64,000 nucleotides of DNA from positions 30,430,912 to 30,494,911 of the forward strand of contig OY294067.1 in assembly GCA_958510875.1 (NCBI GenBank), given 5' to 3'. Numbering within the stretch: the stretch's first letter is position 1; each line of letters starts with the position of its first letter. A model generated the notes under the pieces. The model was not told where the DNA came from. It saw only the letters and a program-made list of their open reading frames with translations, and did no database searches. The DNA is from Endomychus coccineus (Eukaryota; Arthropoda; Insecta; Coleoptera; Endomychidae). Positions 1 through 12,732 of the stretch are shown piece by piece. Both the position numbers and the translations under genes were made by a program.

Positions 1-68
1 TAATAAGTAGCGTATAATGCTAGACATGTTATCCTAATCTGCCATTATGAGCTGTAATATCTTTCACG

Positions 69-790
69 GACTATTAGTCCAGGCAATAAGCCGGGAAAAA
101 GACCATAATAAAAAAAATATAGTAAGCTAGAATTTCAAAAAATTTTTTGCATTTTGTTTCTAATACCCTATAGATCATTCATGACTATCAAGACCGCGGG
201 GGTTGACCTTTCTACCCCCCTAAAACGGGGTTTCAACGCCTCAGAGGAGCATTCTTATAAAAACAATCCAAAATCAATGAATTAAAAGCCGAAAATGACC
301 CCTAGTATGTTTTTTGGGTCGCTGATCACGATTCCGCAGTTAGTTTTCTCGGAAAGCTCCCTCCAGATGGGAAATTTGGAAAATTTATATATAATATATA
401 ATTTATAATTTTGTTGCAAAAATGACGTCCAGTAGGTTTTTTGGGTCACTGATCACGATTCCGCTGTTACTTTCCCCTAAAAACTCTCTCCAGATGGAAA
501 TTTCGGGAAATTTGAGATTTTCCTGAGACGGTTATGAATAATAAAGTATAATTTTGTTACAAAAATGACCTCTAGTCACGACCTCTAGTAATTTTGGACT
601 GTTTTTATAAGAATGCTCCTCTGAGGGGTTGAAACCCCGTTTTGAGGGGGTAGAAAGGTCGGCCTCCGCGGTCTTGATAGTCATGAATGATCTATGGGGT
701 ATTAGGAACAAAATGCAAAAAAAAATTTGGAATTCTAGCTTACTATATATATTTTTTTCTGGTTCGTTGCCTGGACTATATGCCGCGTTA
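69..790. repeat. Foldback (inverted-repeat) element
   Basis: Arms of about 200 bp at roughly 69-285 and 595-790 are reverse complements. The left arm reads through TAGTCCAGGCAA, a run of A, a CATGACTATCAAGACCGCG block and CTCAGAGGAGCATTC; the right arm has the same blocks inverted and ends at TTGCCTGGACTA. The spacer is made of about 127-bp tandem units. No transposase is visible, so this looks like a non-autonomous foldback element. Open frames here are by-products of the inverted repeat, not genes. The core motif of its spacer recurs in the Hr4 intron foldback at 40204-41624. Confidence 0.8.
292..560. repeat. Tandem repeat in foldback spacer
   Basis: Two full units start at about 292 and 419 and a third partial one at about 561. 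Each opens with AAAATGACC-type sequence, followed by a TTTTTTGGGTCNCTGATCACGATTCCG-like block and CTCCAGATGG. The period is about 127 bp. Confidence 0.75.
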
Positions 791-799
791 ACATGCATG

Positions 800-2235
800 C
801 GGGCTTCTAGTATATACTTCATCGGTGAAATGGATACTTCTTTTCGATGCACAAGAAGAACACAGCACCATCATGGTAAATATCTCTTCCCGGTAAGACA
901 TATCGACAATTGCTATTGAAATTTCCCGATCTTCCTTGACCTGAATACGTTACAATTTCAATTAATCATATATTCATTTATGTATTATGATCATTTACAT
1001 TAAAGACTTCATAACGTCTGTGATTTACATACAATGCAAATTTTGAAAGTATATTAATGATCTGGCTGGGCTGGGTTACAAGTGTATATTAACGATTCCA
1101 AGTATCATTGTTATTATTCAACTTTTAACATCTAACTCTCCTAGACGTTCATGGATATTTTAACTTACCTAAAATAATTTCTAATTCCGAAACAATTCAA
1201 GTGAGTTACAAACAATCTCGTATTAGAAGTCAATACACAACGGCTATTAGTCCCAGACGATGGTGGTAGTTATATCATTGCCGGAGATGGTTGATCAGTG
1301 ACTTCACGACTGCCCCGTTCCCCTGACGAGCTGATGAGAAGATCGAAACAGTACTGTTCAACCTGGAGAACCAAAACTTTGTCTTTGCACGAAATCGCGA
1401 ATACGTTTGATAGAAGCAGACAGGAGAAAAGTGTTCACTTCACAGAGTTCGCAGAGCAAAAACCAATTCCTCAGCTGTGGGCAATATGCGATGGGCAATT
1501 TATTTACGCGAGTCACATTGAGTACAGCCAAGCGTAATAGTCCGAAAGCTGAGCGACAAAAAAATGCAACCATTTTAAAAAGGCTCATTTTTTTATGTAA
1601 CGTCATGTTTGGGGTGTAAATGAATAGTCTGTCGTCAGGCAGCGAGCTTCGGCAACACCTGGCGAGGGGGCAGCCTCAATCTTGTAAAATAACTATATAT
1701 GTCGCAACTGTTTTATAAAATCTGAAAATTTGTTTGCGAACAATAAATTGACTAAAAAAGGTGTAGTTATGGTCAGCCTCAAAAATTTTACGAGACCAGT
1801 CATCAGCGCGTTAAACTCGTCTAAACAAATAGTACCGTGAAATTACTTTGTAAAATCTGAAATTTGGTCTACAAATAATAAATGTTATTAAAAATGTAAA
1901 AAACGTTGTTAGCCCGAATTTTTGTGCAACAAACACCGTCAGCAGCCGAAGGAAGAGCGTGCTGCGCCTCTCTTTTATATAGCGTGTTTAGTAGAGCGGG
2001 CATATTATATTTAGTGAAATACTATTTTTATAAAAAATATCTTTATATATTTAAAATTAAAAACAATGTTAGAAATTTTCAATCTAAATCGCCACTAAAA
2101 TTATAAATATCATCAGACTCATCGTAATTTTCTTCAATGTCAGTTATGTCGGATTCAGCATCTTCAAATCAATAAAAGTACAATGTGTTTAATCAGTATA
2201 TCATTGGAAAAATCATATAAACGTCCTTGGCACGG
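800..2235. other. No gene recognised; faint 2-copy repeat
   Basis: Several short frames at 1298-1620 resemble no family I know. Between about 1665 and 1910 a diverged direct repeat occurs twice, with shared blocks such as TAAAATCTGAAA followed by ACAAATAATAAA-type sequence. I see no RNA gene or transposase. Confidence 0.4.
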
Positions 2236-2239
2236 ACTA

Positions 2240-2600
2240 TTTCTTACCTGAAGCATCGTTTGGTTGAATCACAAGATTTTTCAAGATTCGCTATCCGCGG
2301 AAGTCTAATGCTATTCAAAGTAAATTGAAGTTTACAGTGGAAATTTTTAACCATTCCATAACTAGGTTAGCAATAGTAGCTGAAATAGGGGATCCCATTG
2401 CTGTGCCGAATATTTGCCCAAAACAAAACTTAACTACATTTATAAATTCAGATTGATCTAGAGGTGTGTGGTTTTTAATCTCTGCCCAACGTGTTTTGAT
2501 GCTCTGATGAAGGTCGTGAGACCGAAACGTATGTTTAGACGAAAATAATAAGCATATGTGTTAGAGTGACCTATTTCCTGAGAATTTATATATAATTCAT
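2240..2600. mobile_element. Penelope-like element fragment (RT scrap plus pLTR)
   Basis: On the minus strand, about 2455-2360 encodes a Penelope-type reverse-transcriptase segment with an AMGSPISATIANLVME core, the palm motif of that family. Plus-strand sequence from about 2480 to 2600 matches the pLTR of the PLE at 31787-32562, including the terminal ATTCATACCTG..GTCAAGAATC. Sequence near 2275-2300 (CTATCCGCGGAAG) resembles the outer end of the PLE at 11765. The fragment is too decayed to define its ends. Confidence 0.7.
2504..2540 (+). ncRNA. Decayed hammerhead ribozyme motif in PLE pLTR
   Basis: CTGATGA (2504-2510) is followed by a perfect GGTC/GACC stem with a GTGA loop and then GAAAC (2524-2528). 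Stem I does not pair here, so the motif is probably inactive. The better copy of this subtype is at 31873-31916. Confidence 0.55.
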
Positions 2601-2604
2601 ACCT

Positions 2605-3830
2605 GCGTCAAGAATCATTATTAATTGATAGAAATAAATAAATACAAATGAAAAATTTATATTTTCCAACGTGAACATTATTCCCATTTCTTCTATAATT
2701 CGTAAACAGAATGTGTTATTCGAAAAAAATTATCGATGGGGTCATCGCTTTTCCACCAAAGCCAAAATTAAATATTCAGCATCAAAAAATGTATTTTCCA
2801 CCATTTTCTTAAAAAGGCCTTTACTTTTTAAGACTTTTTTCATGTAAACGGAAAATTTCGCGTTTACATGACATTTGGAAGAATTGTTATCTTCAATTCA
2901 ACCATATTTTTATGGTAAGAACAGCATTCTATTTGATTTGATACTTTCAGACATTTCTTTCTTGAATTTTGTGAATGTGTCGCGGATAATACACTGCTCG
3001 GTAGGCAATGAATGAAATTAGGCAACTTTTACATTTGCTCATAACGTTTAACGATATGCATAAAGTCGTAATATATGCATAAGCATAATGCAGTATGGTG
3101 TTTGCTTCAAGGCGAACATACAGACGAGAACCTACAGACATTGCCCATAAAATCGGTCTGACAAAAGGCCCTAATGAGTATTCTGAGAATATTATGTGGA
3201 ACATAAAACGTACGAAAAGTCCTTGAACGTTACTTTGTGGTGAAACCAATCGGCATTTATATTATATTTTGTTATTAAATGTGAGTAAGCATATTCATGA
3301 ATATTTGCATATTATAACTACTACGCAGGTTATTTTTGAAACCAAATTTCAACTAAAGTCCATATAATATATTTGGCAGGGCTCCTTAACATTACCCATC
3401 ATAAGTCACAGAAACAACAGTGGAAACCTTTTCTGGCAAGTTCACGGCTTGGTTGTCTTGAGTGTGAGGCACTAACTTTTCAATTCAATTAGCCCTCCGG
3501 CTATATAGAAAGTCTGGACACGACGGGTCGCTTACGCGATTGGAGAACAGGTCGCAGTACTAATAAATGGCGGGCCAATCATCGAACGATTAGAAGCGCG
3601 GGAAACTGCAATTTATTCAAATAAGTGTTGTATACTGATCTTTATTTATTATTGAATATAAGCTTATTTCACTTGAAATATTTATTGGATATGATATACA
3701 ATGCTCTTATTTAAAGATCAAATTGTATTAGATGAATGAAATTACTGATTTTATTGAATTCAAATTAACATTACTACAAGACTTCACAAAACATAAACAA
3801 ACTATGTTCTAAATAAGAAATACTCAAATA
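2605..3830. other. No feature recognised
   Basis: AT-rich sequence. The frame at 2947-3249 on the minus strand looks like no known protein. I see no paired repeats or RNA gene. Confidence 0.4.
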
Positions 3831-3839
3831 GAACATGAA

Positions 3840-4215
3840 ACCCGATTCTCAATTTCTTATTTCAATATACCTCAGTACTTACAGTGTTCACTCCTTGTTC
3901 ATAGTTACTTATTGGCTTTTCTGGTTCAGGGGAAATTGTTGGAACAGCAGTTCTTTTCAATTCCTCTGTGGCATCTTTACGTTTCTCACAAAAATGGGCC
4001 TACAACCACAACATATGTTATTTTTCCAGTCACAAGAATTGTAAATAAATGTAATGTTGTATCAATAATTAATATAAGTTGCACATGACTGGCTATTTCA
4101 ATGGCAACATTTTTTACCTTGCTTGTTTCCTCGTCTCTTCCAAGAGTAACGAGATATATTATATTTCGTCCCCTTTTTTGGTCCATTTTTTGCAATTTGT
4201 AATGCAACGGGTTGG
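3840..4215 (-). pseudogene. Possible THAP-domain fragment
   Basis: On the minus strand, after a TTGTAG acceptor-like sequence near 4003, a frame reads AHFCEK...LKRTAVPTISP. This resembles the end of a THAP zinc finger (C-x2-H, then AVPTIF). Upstream on the same strand, near 4195-4150, is an RCITNCKKWTKKG-like stretch with a C-x3-C pair, as at the start of a THAP domain. The reading frame between them is broken unless there is a short intron. It could be a relic of a THAP gene or P-type transposon, or a chance resemblance. Confidence 0.35.
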
Positions 4216-5585
4216 TATTTTGCCTGTAAAACCAAGTTGAAATTTAGCTTATATCACCATTTACACAACATTGCAGATTGAGTGACTACAAAGCATATTT
4301 TGAAAACAAAATATTTTCTCAATAAAATGCAAAAATCTACCCACCCACCTCCTTTTTTATTCCACCATTTTTTTAAATTCACGTATCATGTACGTTAAAT
4401 AGGTTACTGAAGTCCCCATCGCCTAACTTTATGTTAAACAAATTGGCCGATCTTTTTACATCCACATGCTGCTGCTAAAATCTCGTCAAGTCGTGAACCA
4501 CCGCCATTAATTGGTCCGAGAAGAGACTCACTTGAAGCGCTTGCTCTTGTGTTTGAACTTTCTATATAGGGACTTTACCAACCCGGTTATTAACGACAGC
4601 GCTATTTCTTCATTTTTCGGAATATTCTTTGTTCTCATTGTCAAAGTCTCAATTTTTCTCATTTCGAAAACAGATTAATGAAATACAACTATTACTTTGT
4701 TTTATGAAGATAACGAAAAGCTCACATCCACGGCGCTTGGTTTATAATTAGTTATGTGATTGAATATAGCTTATCATTACGTTCTGGACAAGAATTTGAA
4801 TAAATCAACTTTGTAAGTTTTCAATATTTCTTTGTCCTTTTAATTCTATCGTATCGAGCTCAGCGGTTTTAAATCTAAGATTAATTCTAATATAATCTCT
4901 GACGATTTTATCTTCAATCAAGTTGGATTAGATACACAATATTCTTAATCTGATTACGTCTACCTTAATTCAAGTCGACCATGAAACCATGAAAATAACA
5001 TGTTTCAGAACATGTAGCAACAAATTTTGTTTATTCTTCATTCTTTACATATCCATTATACAGAGGGATTGATTTGAAAATAATTCAAATATTCCATTTA
5101 GAAGTTCCCCATAAACGTGAAAACACAATTGAACATCAATTTTCGAACCAGAAGAAAATTGATCCCTAGGTATTTGCAGATTTATTATTTTTTCATTTGT
5201 TTCGAAAAAAACTTCTCCATTTCGCGCAATCTTGTTTCGACTTCATGAACCTTTTAAGCTAAACCGTAATATGTACCTTCATTGATTTTATTTGATCAGA
5301 ACTTTAAAGAAGGATTGTGATTGAATAGTAAAATGGGAATAAAATACGTTCATACTTTAATAACAATATATTCACCATTGTTTCATACCACACAATCCAC
5401 CAAATACTATTCAATTTTAATGAGTTTGATTAGTGACAACCTGACGACTCATTTGGACTTTACAGAATGTCCTTCTCACTCGTACCAATACCAATAATGT
5501 GAATCATTACAATTATGTTCTGGTTGAACCTTCAAATATAGAAGATGAGGGGAATTAGATTCGTCAATCACTTACTCACTTCTGA
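4216..5585. other. No feature recognised
   Basis: AT-rich intergenic sequence without a convincing frame, RNA gene or clear repeat. Confidence 0.4.
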
Positions 5586-5587
5586 TA

Positions 5588-7020
5588 TTGCTGCCATCGA
5601 GAGCCATATGCCTCAAATTGTCTTCCATCAGCGCACAATTAGGAGCAATTCTGCTTGATCTCAATACCAAAAACGCTGTAGGTCCAGACGGAATTCTGCC
5701 TGTCGTTTTCAAGGAATGTGCGCCAGAATTAACACCAGTTTACCCTTTCGTACAAACTGGTTTCCTTTAAGCTGAATGACAGCTAGAGTCCAACCAATTC
5801 CCAAAAAAAAATTATACACCCACTGCACTATCATCTGCGATCTCTAAATTGATGGAAAAAGCAATCAACATCGAGCTCATCCAAAAGAGCTCCAAAATCG
5901 TGAATGACCGGCAATATGGCATTCATGAGCAGAGATCAACAGTAGACCTGCCCTGCCTACGTAACACGTAGGGCAGATATATATTGAAAAATATGGGGAA
6001 CTAGCTGTAGCATTGAATATCTCCTAAGCATTTGGCCGAGTCTGGCACCAAAGCCTTCTTGGGAAACTTCCGGCAGATGGTTTGTCGCCTCTTCCGATAG
6101 AATGGCTATTAACGCTGGTATTCCACAGGGATCTCTCTTGGCACCAACTTTTTTTCTGCTCCATGTCATATCAACTTTCTGTTGAAAGTGACCACCTTTC
6201 CCGCCTACAGCTTTGCAGATGGTACACTTCATACCGCTTTTTCATCTAAAGCCCCTATACCATCCAATGAAGCCAGAGGAGCGAGATAGAGACAGTTGAC
6301 GCAATTAATAGAGATCTGACAACGATTTTGAAATGGGGATCTGATAATATAGTAGAGTTTAATGCAACCTAAACTCAAGCTTGCATCTTCTTCAGGAAGG
6401 CGGATCCCAGAATCCCTAATATGATGATGTCGGGTACAAATATTTCCATAAAGTCTTCCATATCCATGCTTGGGATTGGCTCCAACAGCAGCCTCTTTTG
6501 GGATGGTTATGTAAGGTCCATTGCGAAAACCGCTTCACAAATACTTGGTTTTCTATTCCTTGGCAAGAGCTACTTTATATCCCAGTAGCTCTTCATGATC
6601 TACAAAGCATAGATTCGACTTGTCCTGGAGTACTGTTCACATGTTTGGTGTTCGGCCCCAAAACATACGCTGAAGCTTTCCGATTCTGTCCAGAAGAGAG
6701 CTATACGTCTGATTGATGATGTCACACTTACGAATTCATCGACCTCTCTAGAACATCGTAGAAAGGTGAGAGATATCTCCCTTTTCTATAGATATCTCCA
6801 TGGACGCTATTCATCATAAATCTCGTCTGTTATTCTAGCACGAGAGCTTCCAGAAAGGCGGACTAGACAAACTCAACCTATTCATCCCTTCATAGTCAAG
6901 CTCGAGACCTGCCGAACTTCTTCCTACCAGACTTTATTTTCCAATCGCAGGCGAAGTTGTGGAACTCTTTTCCTAGGTCTTTCCTCCAAACCTTCAAGAA
7001 ACATTACAAATTTTCAATAT
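5588..7020 (+). pseudogene. Decayed non-LTR retrotransposon reverse transcriptase (jockey/CR1-like)
   Basis: Pieces of one reverse transcriptase appear in order but in shifting frames. They are a LLDLNTKNAVGPDGI block near 5660, an ISKAF..VWH..LL block near 6005-6060, a FADGTLHTAF block (degenerate FADD) near 6205-6240, an LGIGS..S..W..YVRSIAKTAS segment near 6470-6530, and the C-terminal RKVRDISLFYRYLHGR block near 6760-6810. Many stops and frameshifts show it is dead. A related fragment lies at 28005-28260. Confidence 0.85.
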
Positions 7021-8066
7021 TTTGTCAGCTTGGTGTATATTTAAGTTATGCATAATTTATTATTCAAATTATAAACAACACGTTATCAAAGGGTTGTATG
7101 CCATGGTATGTCCTCAGATGTTTCCAATGTTACATCTGGCGTACCGCAGGGGTCCATTCTTGGACCCCTTCTCTTCTCAATGTATACCTTTGACATGTGT
7201 GAATCTGTAGGGTGCTCAACAGTTCAATCTTATACGGACGACACGCAGATTTGTCACACTTTTGACCATAGATTCTCGGTAAATGCAGGCCAGATGTTAA
7301 ATGATGACTTGGAGTCTGTTTCGGCATATGCCGCGAGACATAACTTAGGTTAAATCCTGATAAATGTTTTGTTATGTGCTTTTGTCCTGGGAAAGTTGAA
7401 AAGACTATTAAATCGAGTCTAAATATTTTTATCGATGGTAGACAGCTTCCGTTCGTTGGTAGCGCCAAAATACTGGGTATGGTTTTTGATGAAAATCTTC
7501 GTTTCCGGGCTCACGTATCCCTTTTGGTCAAAAGATCGTATATCGCGTTAAGGTTGCTGTATGAAAACTTTCTAATTAATTATTGTTTGGTAGTATACTT
7601 TCCGTGTCTTGACGTTGTCTGCAGGAACCGGCTGCAGAAGATACAAAACAGCTGCTGCCGTTTTATTTTTGGTTTGAGGATATGTGACCATATAACCCAT
7701 AAAATTAGAGAACTTCAGTGGCTGAGGATTGAACCTATGTATCGATACAGTTTGACAGTGTTAACTCATCAAGTTCAAGCACAATCTTAGCCTGTGTATT
7801 TGCACGAAAAGCTGGTTTTCAGAAGTGATCTTCATATCGTTCGACTACGGTTTGTGTCACAGCTGTCTTTGCCTGGTTTTCGCACTACTATGTCTCGTAG
7901 ATCATTCACATATAATGCGGTTACACATAACTCTCTGTCTAGTCAGTGCAAGAGTCTAAAGCCGCATCCACATTATGCCGATAAATGCCGATCGGCAAAT
8001 CCAGTTGCCGCTGCCGCACATAATTCACTCCGTCCACATAAACACACAGGAATTGAATTCAGTCAC

Positions 8067-8460
8067 AAAATGTACCGACGAGGACTTGCTTGTTGCTGCT
8101 GCAGCCGTAATAGTAATTGATCGAGAAACTCATAAACCACGGAATCGACGATTTTGGTTACGTTCGAGCCTTAGAGGTAGAGCTCGATATGGAGGAAGTG
8201 AATTGATGAAGGATTTAATTTTGGACGATGTGGACGAGTTAAATCTTGAATACAGATGTGGAAGTGATTTTCGCAACTTTCTCCGAATGACGAGCAGTGA
8301 TTTTGAGATTCTTCTTAATTTGACCGGGCCAATAATCAGCAAGAGGGACGCTACATTCAGAAAAGCTAATCCAGTTCATGAACCACTTGCTGTTACATTG
8401 AGGTTCCTAGCAACAGGAGATTCCTACCATTCATTGATGTACATATTCAAAATTTCCCGT
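8067..8460 (+). pseudogene. HARBI1-type Harbinger transposase, N-terminal part
   Basis: The frame includes NFLRMTSSDFEILLNLTGP and EPLAVTLRFLATGDSYHSLM, the conserved N-terminal region of Harbinger transposases/HARBI1 ahead of the DDE domain. It stops matching at about residue ISR near 8460, so none of the catalytic DDE residues are present. The presumed start near 8070 appears spoiled: ATG is followed by an extra T relative to an M-T-D-E-D start. Confined to the Harbinger element. Confidence 0.85.
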
Positions 8461-8466
8461 AAAAAG

Positions 8467-8615
8467 TGGGATATTAAATTTTTCATTTTTCTTTCAATTT
8501 CGTCTTTCGACAAACCAAAATTTTCACCAATTTCAAAAAAGGCATCACGCCTTTCATTGCGATCTGTATATACGTTTAATTTGCAATTCCATAAAACTGG
8601 TCGATCTTGATACAA
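8467..8615 (-). pseudogene. MADF (Myb/SANT-like) ORF fragment of Harbinger
   Basis: The minus strand encodes a YQDRPVLWNCKLNVY..RNERRDAFFEIG segment ending in SKDEIERKMKNL. This is the core of a MADF domain, the DNA-binding partner protein that PIF/Harbinger elements carry. It is truncated at both sides and convergent with the transposase fragment. Confidence 0.75.
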
Positions 8616-9151
8616 GTCGATTAAGACACTTTTTCATTTGTCCACTCCATGTTTTTCTCAATAAATGCTTGCTTGGACGGTCGGGAATAGACTGAGGCCG
8701 AGCGGCACCTCCCCACTAGATTTGCTGATTGGCTTCCTTTGATAAAAACCGACAAACAATCGTCGCGTTCGACCCGGCATGCCAGGGGCACAAATGTGCC
8801 GATCGGCACGTGCCGACAAAGCTTCCACATCACTTTTGACTTTGCCAATCGGCCTTGCCGATCGGCATTTCTCGGCATAATGTGGATGCGGCTTAACGGG
8901 TGCACGATTTAAACGATGCTTAAAATTATTGTTTTTGTAAACATGATGAATCGGTGAAGGGGGAGGGAGTATTAGTATTTGTTTTTGTTATGTTTATTAT
9001 TTTATGTATATTTTAGTTCATAATCTCTATCTTTCCTTTTCTTTTTATGCATTTATTAGAAGTAGAGTAGCTAATTAGCTAGACTTCGCCCGAAAAAATT
9101 ACACTTTTGTAAATTTATCTGAATCAAGACATTATTATTATTATTATTAAA

Positions 9152-11750
9152 TATTACAAACTCGAGAACTTCAGCACAAATTAGGTAAGCGTTTAGTATG
9201 CAAAATCGATATTTGCGATATTGGGAATTTTGGTTATGTGCGTCATGTCATAATAATATTGTGTGTCGGCTGCTGTATTTAGTAAGTTATTGAAACTTAT
9301 TGCAATGTCGTTACAGTTTAGGAAAGCGTAATATAAATAGACTCAATTGTGTAAGATTAATAAAAATTGATGCAAAGGTCGCTTGTAAATATTAGCACAA
9401 GTGAAATCCGAATGTTTCACCCATCGGAAATGACTAAGTTATAAGTCATGTGAAGTAGGAATGTCAGGCTTTGGCTGAAAGCTTGTTTGTAGTACTAATT
9501 AATGGTGTTATGCTATTTCCGGATTGCATATATTACATATTTCGATCGTTTCCCGGTCTCAATTTACTATATTGCATTAACGACAGTGGAGTCGTAAATG
9601 CAATAGTTATTACAGTTGTAGTCGAATAATATCGTTTCACCTGTTAATTCTACAATCAAGTGAAATAACAAACGGACATTTCAGTGGTAATCGTTGAAAG
9701 TTTATTTCAAATTGTTTTCAAATTACACTTACAATTTTTACATGTATCTGTGGCACTTTAGAAAATCTCGTGCTGTGCCAGCATTTGATTCTATACTAAA
9801 ACCTTTTAGATATGTCTTGTTTCCAATCGTAGTAGGTGTACATATAATGTAAAAAAAAAAATTAGGTTGGAAGATAAAATATAGAATACAAAATATAAAA
9901 ATACAAAAATATGGAGGAATGCTGTCGGGTTTTATTTGAATAATGAGCTTAATAAATTGTAATTTGTCTCAATTCTAAATTGTGTTCTAGTAGTGCTTTT
10001 TAATTTGAAATATAGTGAATTGTACAATCTTATACCAATAAAGTATTTCCTTTTCTGATAAACAGTTTTGTCAAATTTTTGGTATTCATATTCCTTATTC
10101 TGTATGACTCTAGTTGTGTAGTATTATTTTGTTTATGTATTGACTGGATTACTGAGAACATATATAGACTTTTGATATTTAGTAATAATTCTTGTATAAA
10201 TATAGGTTTAATGCTTGTTCTTGCGGGGATCGAAAAAATGATTCTAATGACATACATTTTGTATAATTTATAATGCAGAGCCACAAACATTCACACCGTA
10301 AGATAATATTGATACAACCAGACTGTTATAAATAGTTAATAGATTTTTCTCATTAATTAAACAATTATAATGATCAAATGCAATATTTTTAGTGTTATTC
10401 GGAATAGAAAAAAGTTTGGTTTCATGGGCTCGTGTCTAGAAATAACAAACCTAAATAACGACATAATTCAGTAAAAGATAATTTCAAAGGAGAGACAAAA
10501 TAGTATTTTCAATATCTAATATGCAAGTGGGAAATTTTTCTAGCACTATAATATAATGTTATACAATTGTTGAAATAACCGAAAGATTTTTTGTAATAAA
10601 TATTTTAAGGTACACGATTTTAAGCAAGATGGAAATATTTTTTTGATCATTATTACACATAGATATCATAAATCTTATGGAATGTATAATCATATTCGTC
10701 ATCATCTTTGATCAAAGGCACACTAATAAAACCTTCGTTGCAAGAACTACATAAATTCTAGACGTCTTGTGATCTTTCAGAGACGAACGTATGTAAAAAA
10801 TTGGCTTATGTCATTTTTGAAACGACCGATTCAATTATTAAATAAATAGACGTTTTGAAATATACAAGATCATTGGTCAAAAGCCTTGTTTTTAAGCTTT
10901 CTTTTGCAATTTGTTCCAAACTCGATATTGCACGAATTTCGGACCAAAAACCTGCTATGTTCTGTACAAGGTAATTAAAAAAAATCAGAAACTGTTCAAA
11001 ATTGTTGCTTAAACCTTCCATTATAGACGTTTTTATTTTCGATAGTTCACATATTTTAAAATATGTGAATTCATTCATGCGGATTGTCTAAACATTATTA
11101 ATCGACGATTCTAAAATGCCATAGAAATGAATTTTATCCCATTCAGTATAACGCTTTCAAAGATTTTGATTTGTTCATTATCATGATTGTTTATTTAATA
11201 ATTAATCCTCAAATGTTCGATATGTGCGTTTTTATTTAAACTATTTTGAAGCTAGCCCCAAATTAAAGAAAATTCATACTTGATATACGGATGTTGTTAA
11301 TATAAATAACAGTATTTGGCAAAATTGAGGTTAATAGAAATAAATGACGTCATAGGTAATAATTTTCCCTAAATACGTACTGCGCTATATTCGTCAAACG
11401 AGGAATATTTCTTTTCAACTTTCGGAAGTTAAACATAAAAATTTACACATCAATTTTTAATTTAGAAAATAATGCTACCAAATTTTTTCACCATACAGTT
11501 GCATTCTCAAAGCTAGGAGTAGGGTGGAATAATTATTTTCTAAATTAAATGTTACAAGTTGTTTCTCATTCATTGCAATTACCTATTCGAGAATCTTCTC
11601 AGTTATTCACATTTAGAGTGGTTTTTAGTTTTGGCGTTTATTATAAAAATTAAATATATTATGCTGTTTTTGTTTTATCCTTTATCCTACTAATATTAGC
11701 TTCATTTAGATATATTTTATACTCTTTCCAGGAATTTACGATATTTAAGC
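9152..11750. other. No gene recognised; AT-rich
   Basis: This follows the LINE tail. A minus-strand frame at 10806-11078 has no recognisable motif. I found no inverted or tandem repeat strong enough to report and no RNA gene. Confidence 0.4.
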
Positions 11751-11848
11751 TTTAAATGTTATATCTTCAATGGTATACTTCCGCGGATAGCTAATCTTGA
11801 AAAATCTTGGCTTCCAGATGGATTCCACGTCACAATAGCACGACACCA

Positions 11849-11891
11849 TGCCGACGTTTCGCCAACCATTACAGGTGGCATCTTCAGGGCA
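11849..11891 (-). ncRNA. Hammerhead ribozyme, complete core
   Basis: Read on the minus strand: stem I TGCC, CTGAAGA, stem II GCCACC/GGTTGGC with one bulged T and a TGTAAT loop, GAAAC, GTC cleavage site, then stem I partner GGCA. All conserved core positions (CUGANGA, GAAA, GUC) are present. Stem III is minimal (ACGU), as in PLE hammerheads, which are expected to act best as dimers. Cleavage would fall after the C of GTC, the complement of 11853. Confidence 0.8.
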
Positions 11892-12732
11892 GAAACTGAT
11901 TATACTGGTTTCTGTAGTCGTATTTATTGTAGAAAAAAACCTTCCCGCTACACAGTTCAATGCCTTTACTCCGGTGGTTAACTACATTCTGGTACCAGAC
12001 CCTGCCGTCGTGTGATCATGTGCGAACTGGAATTTTCGAGGATGGGTTTCCAAACGTTGGGGAGGTAATATCTAGAGTCACGGTTTATATTATTTGGATG
12101 TTTTAGGATTTCTATAGCTTCAAGAATTTTTAATTGATAGGAGTTGGGACTCGGGCTAGGATTTTAGTATTTTGAAAAGGATTTGATGATTAGTGTCAAA
12201 CTTGTGTTCCGCAAGTGCAGATCTACTGGTGTCACGAAGCCTTACACTTTCTACGTGAAGAGGAGGAAGGGGATCTTTGATAGGCTTGTAAAACTGAGAT
12301 AGTTTTGGAAGTGTGGAAAACCGAGTAGAAATATTATGTTTTTTAAGGATTTATAAATTCGATCATCTGCTATATTTTCAATATATGGAAGATAGGCAGT
12401 GGGAGAATGGGAGAAATTATTTGATAATAAGACAGATGAAAGATCAAAGCTCTGTGGACCAAGGAGTTTATGACAGATTGCTTTTGGGTAGGGTGGTGAT
12501 GGGAACGGCCATTGAGGTATCTATCGGTGTGAGTGGGTCTTCGATACACAGAATGACCTAAAGTACCGTCAGTCTGTCGACTAACCAGGCACCAGAACGG
12601 AGGAACCACTGGAATAAAGGTAGGGAACTGTGTAGCGTGAAGGATTTTTCCTACAATAAGCGTGAAGGATTTTTCCTACAATAAATTCGGCTACAGAAAC
12701 CAGTAGAATCAGTTTCAGTTCAAGCCTCAAGC

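Larger units (their letters stand above)
7960..8893. mobile_element. PIF/Harbinger element with intact ends
   Basis: Terminal inverted repeats begin AGCCGCATCCACATTATGCC at both ends and extend about 40 bp with the palindromic GCCGATCGGC motif. A TAA duplication flanks it (7957-7959 and 8894-8896), matching the 3-bp TWA target preference of this superfamily. It holds a 5' part of the HARBI1-type transposase on + and a MADF-type ORF on -, as known for PIF/Harbinger elements, but most of the catalytic domain is missing. It is an internally deleted, non-autonomous copy. Confidence 0.92.
7086..9151 (+). pseudogene. Second non-LTR retrotransposon, 5'-truncated, split by Harbinger
   Basis: Sequence from about 7100 encodes a reverse transcriptase with SGVPQGSILGPLLFS and a YTDDTQ motif, where the usual Y-A-D-D has lost its Ala. 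The thumb and C-terminal part run to about 7955 with a few frame breaks. The coding frame is interrupted at 7957 by a PIF/Harbinger element. After its right end at 8897 the frame continues for about 14 codons (TGARFKRCLKLLFL) to a stop near 8940, showing that the insertion split the ORF. The 3' end is an (ATT)n tail at 9131-9151. Confidence 0.85.

Noticed and set aside
532..919. Two overlapping antisense frames of about 100 codons
   Set aside because: Both lie in the inverted repeat at 69-790 and show no protein motif.
9128..9151. (ATT)n as an independent microsatellite
   Set aside because: It directly follows the LINE 3' end and is best read as the element's tail.
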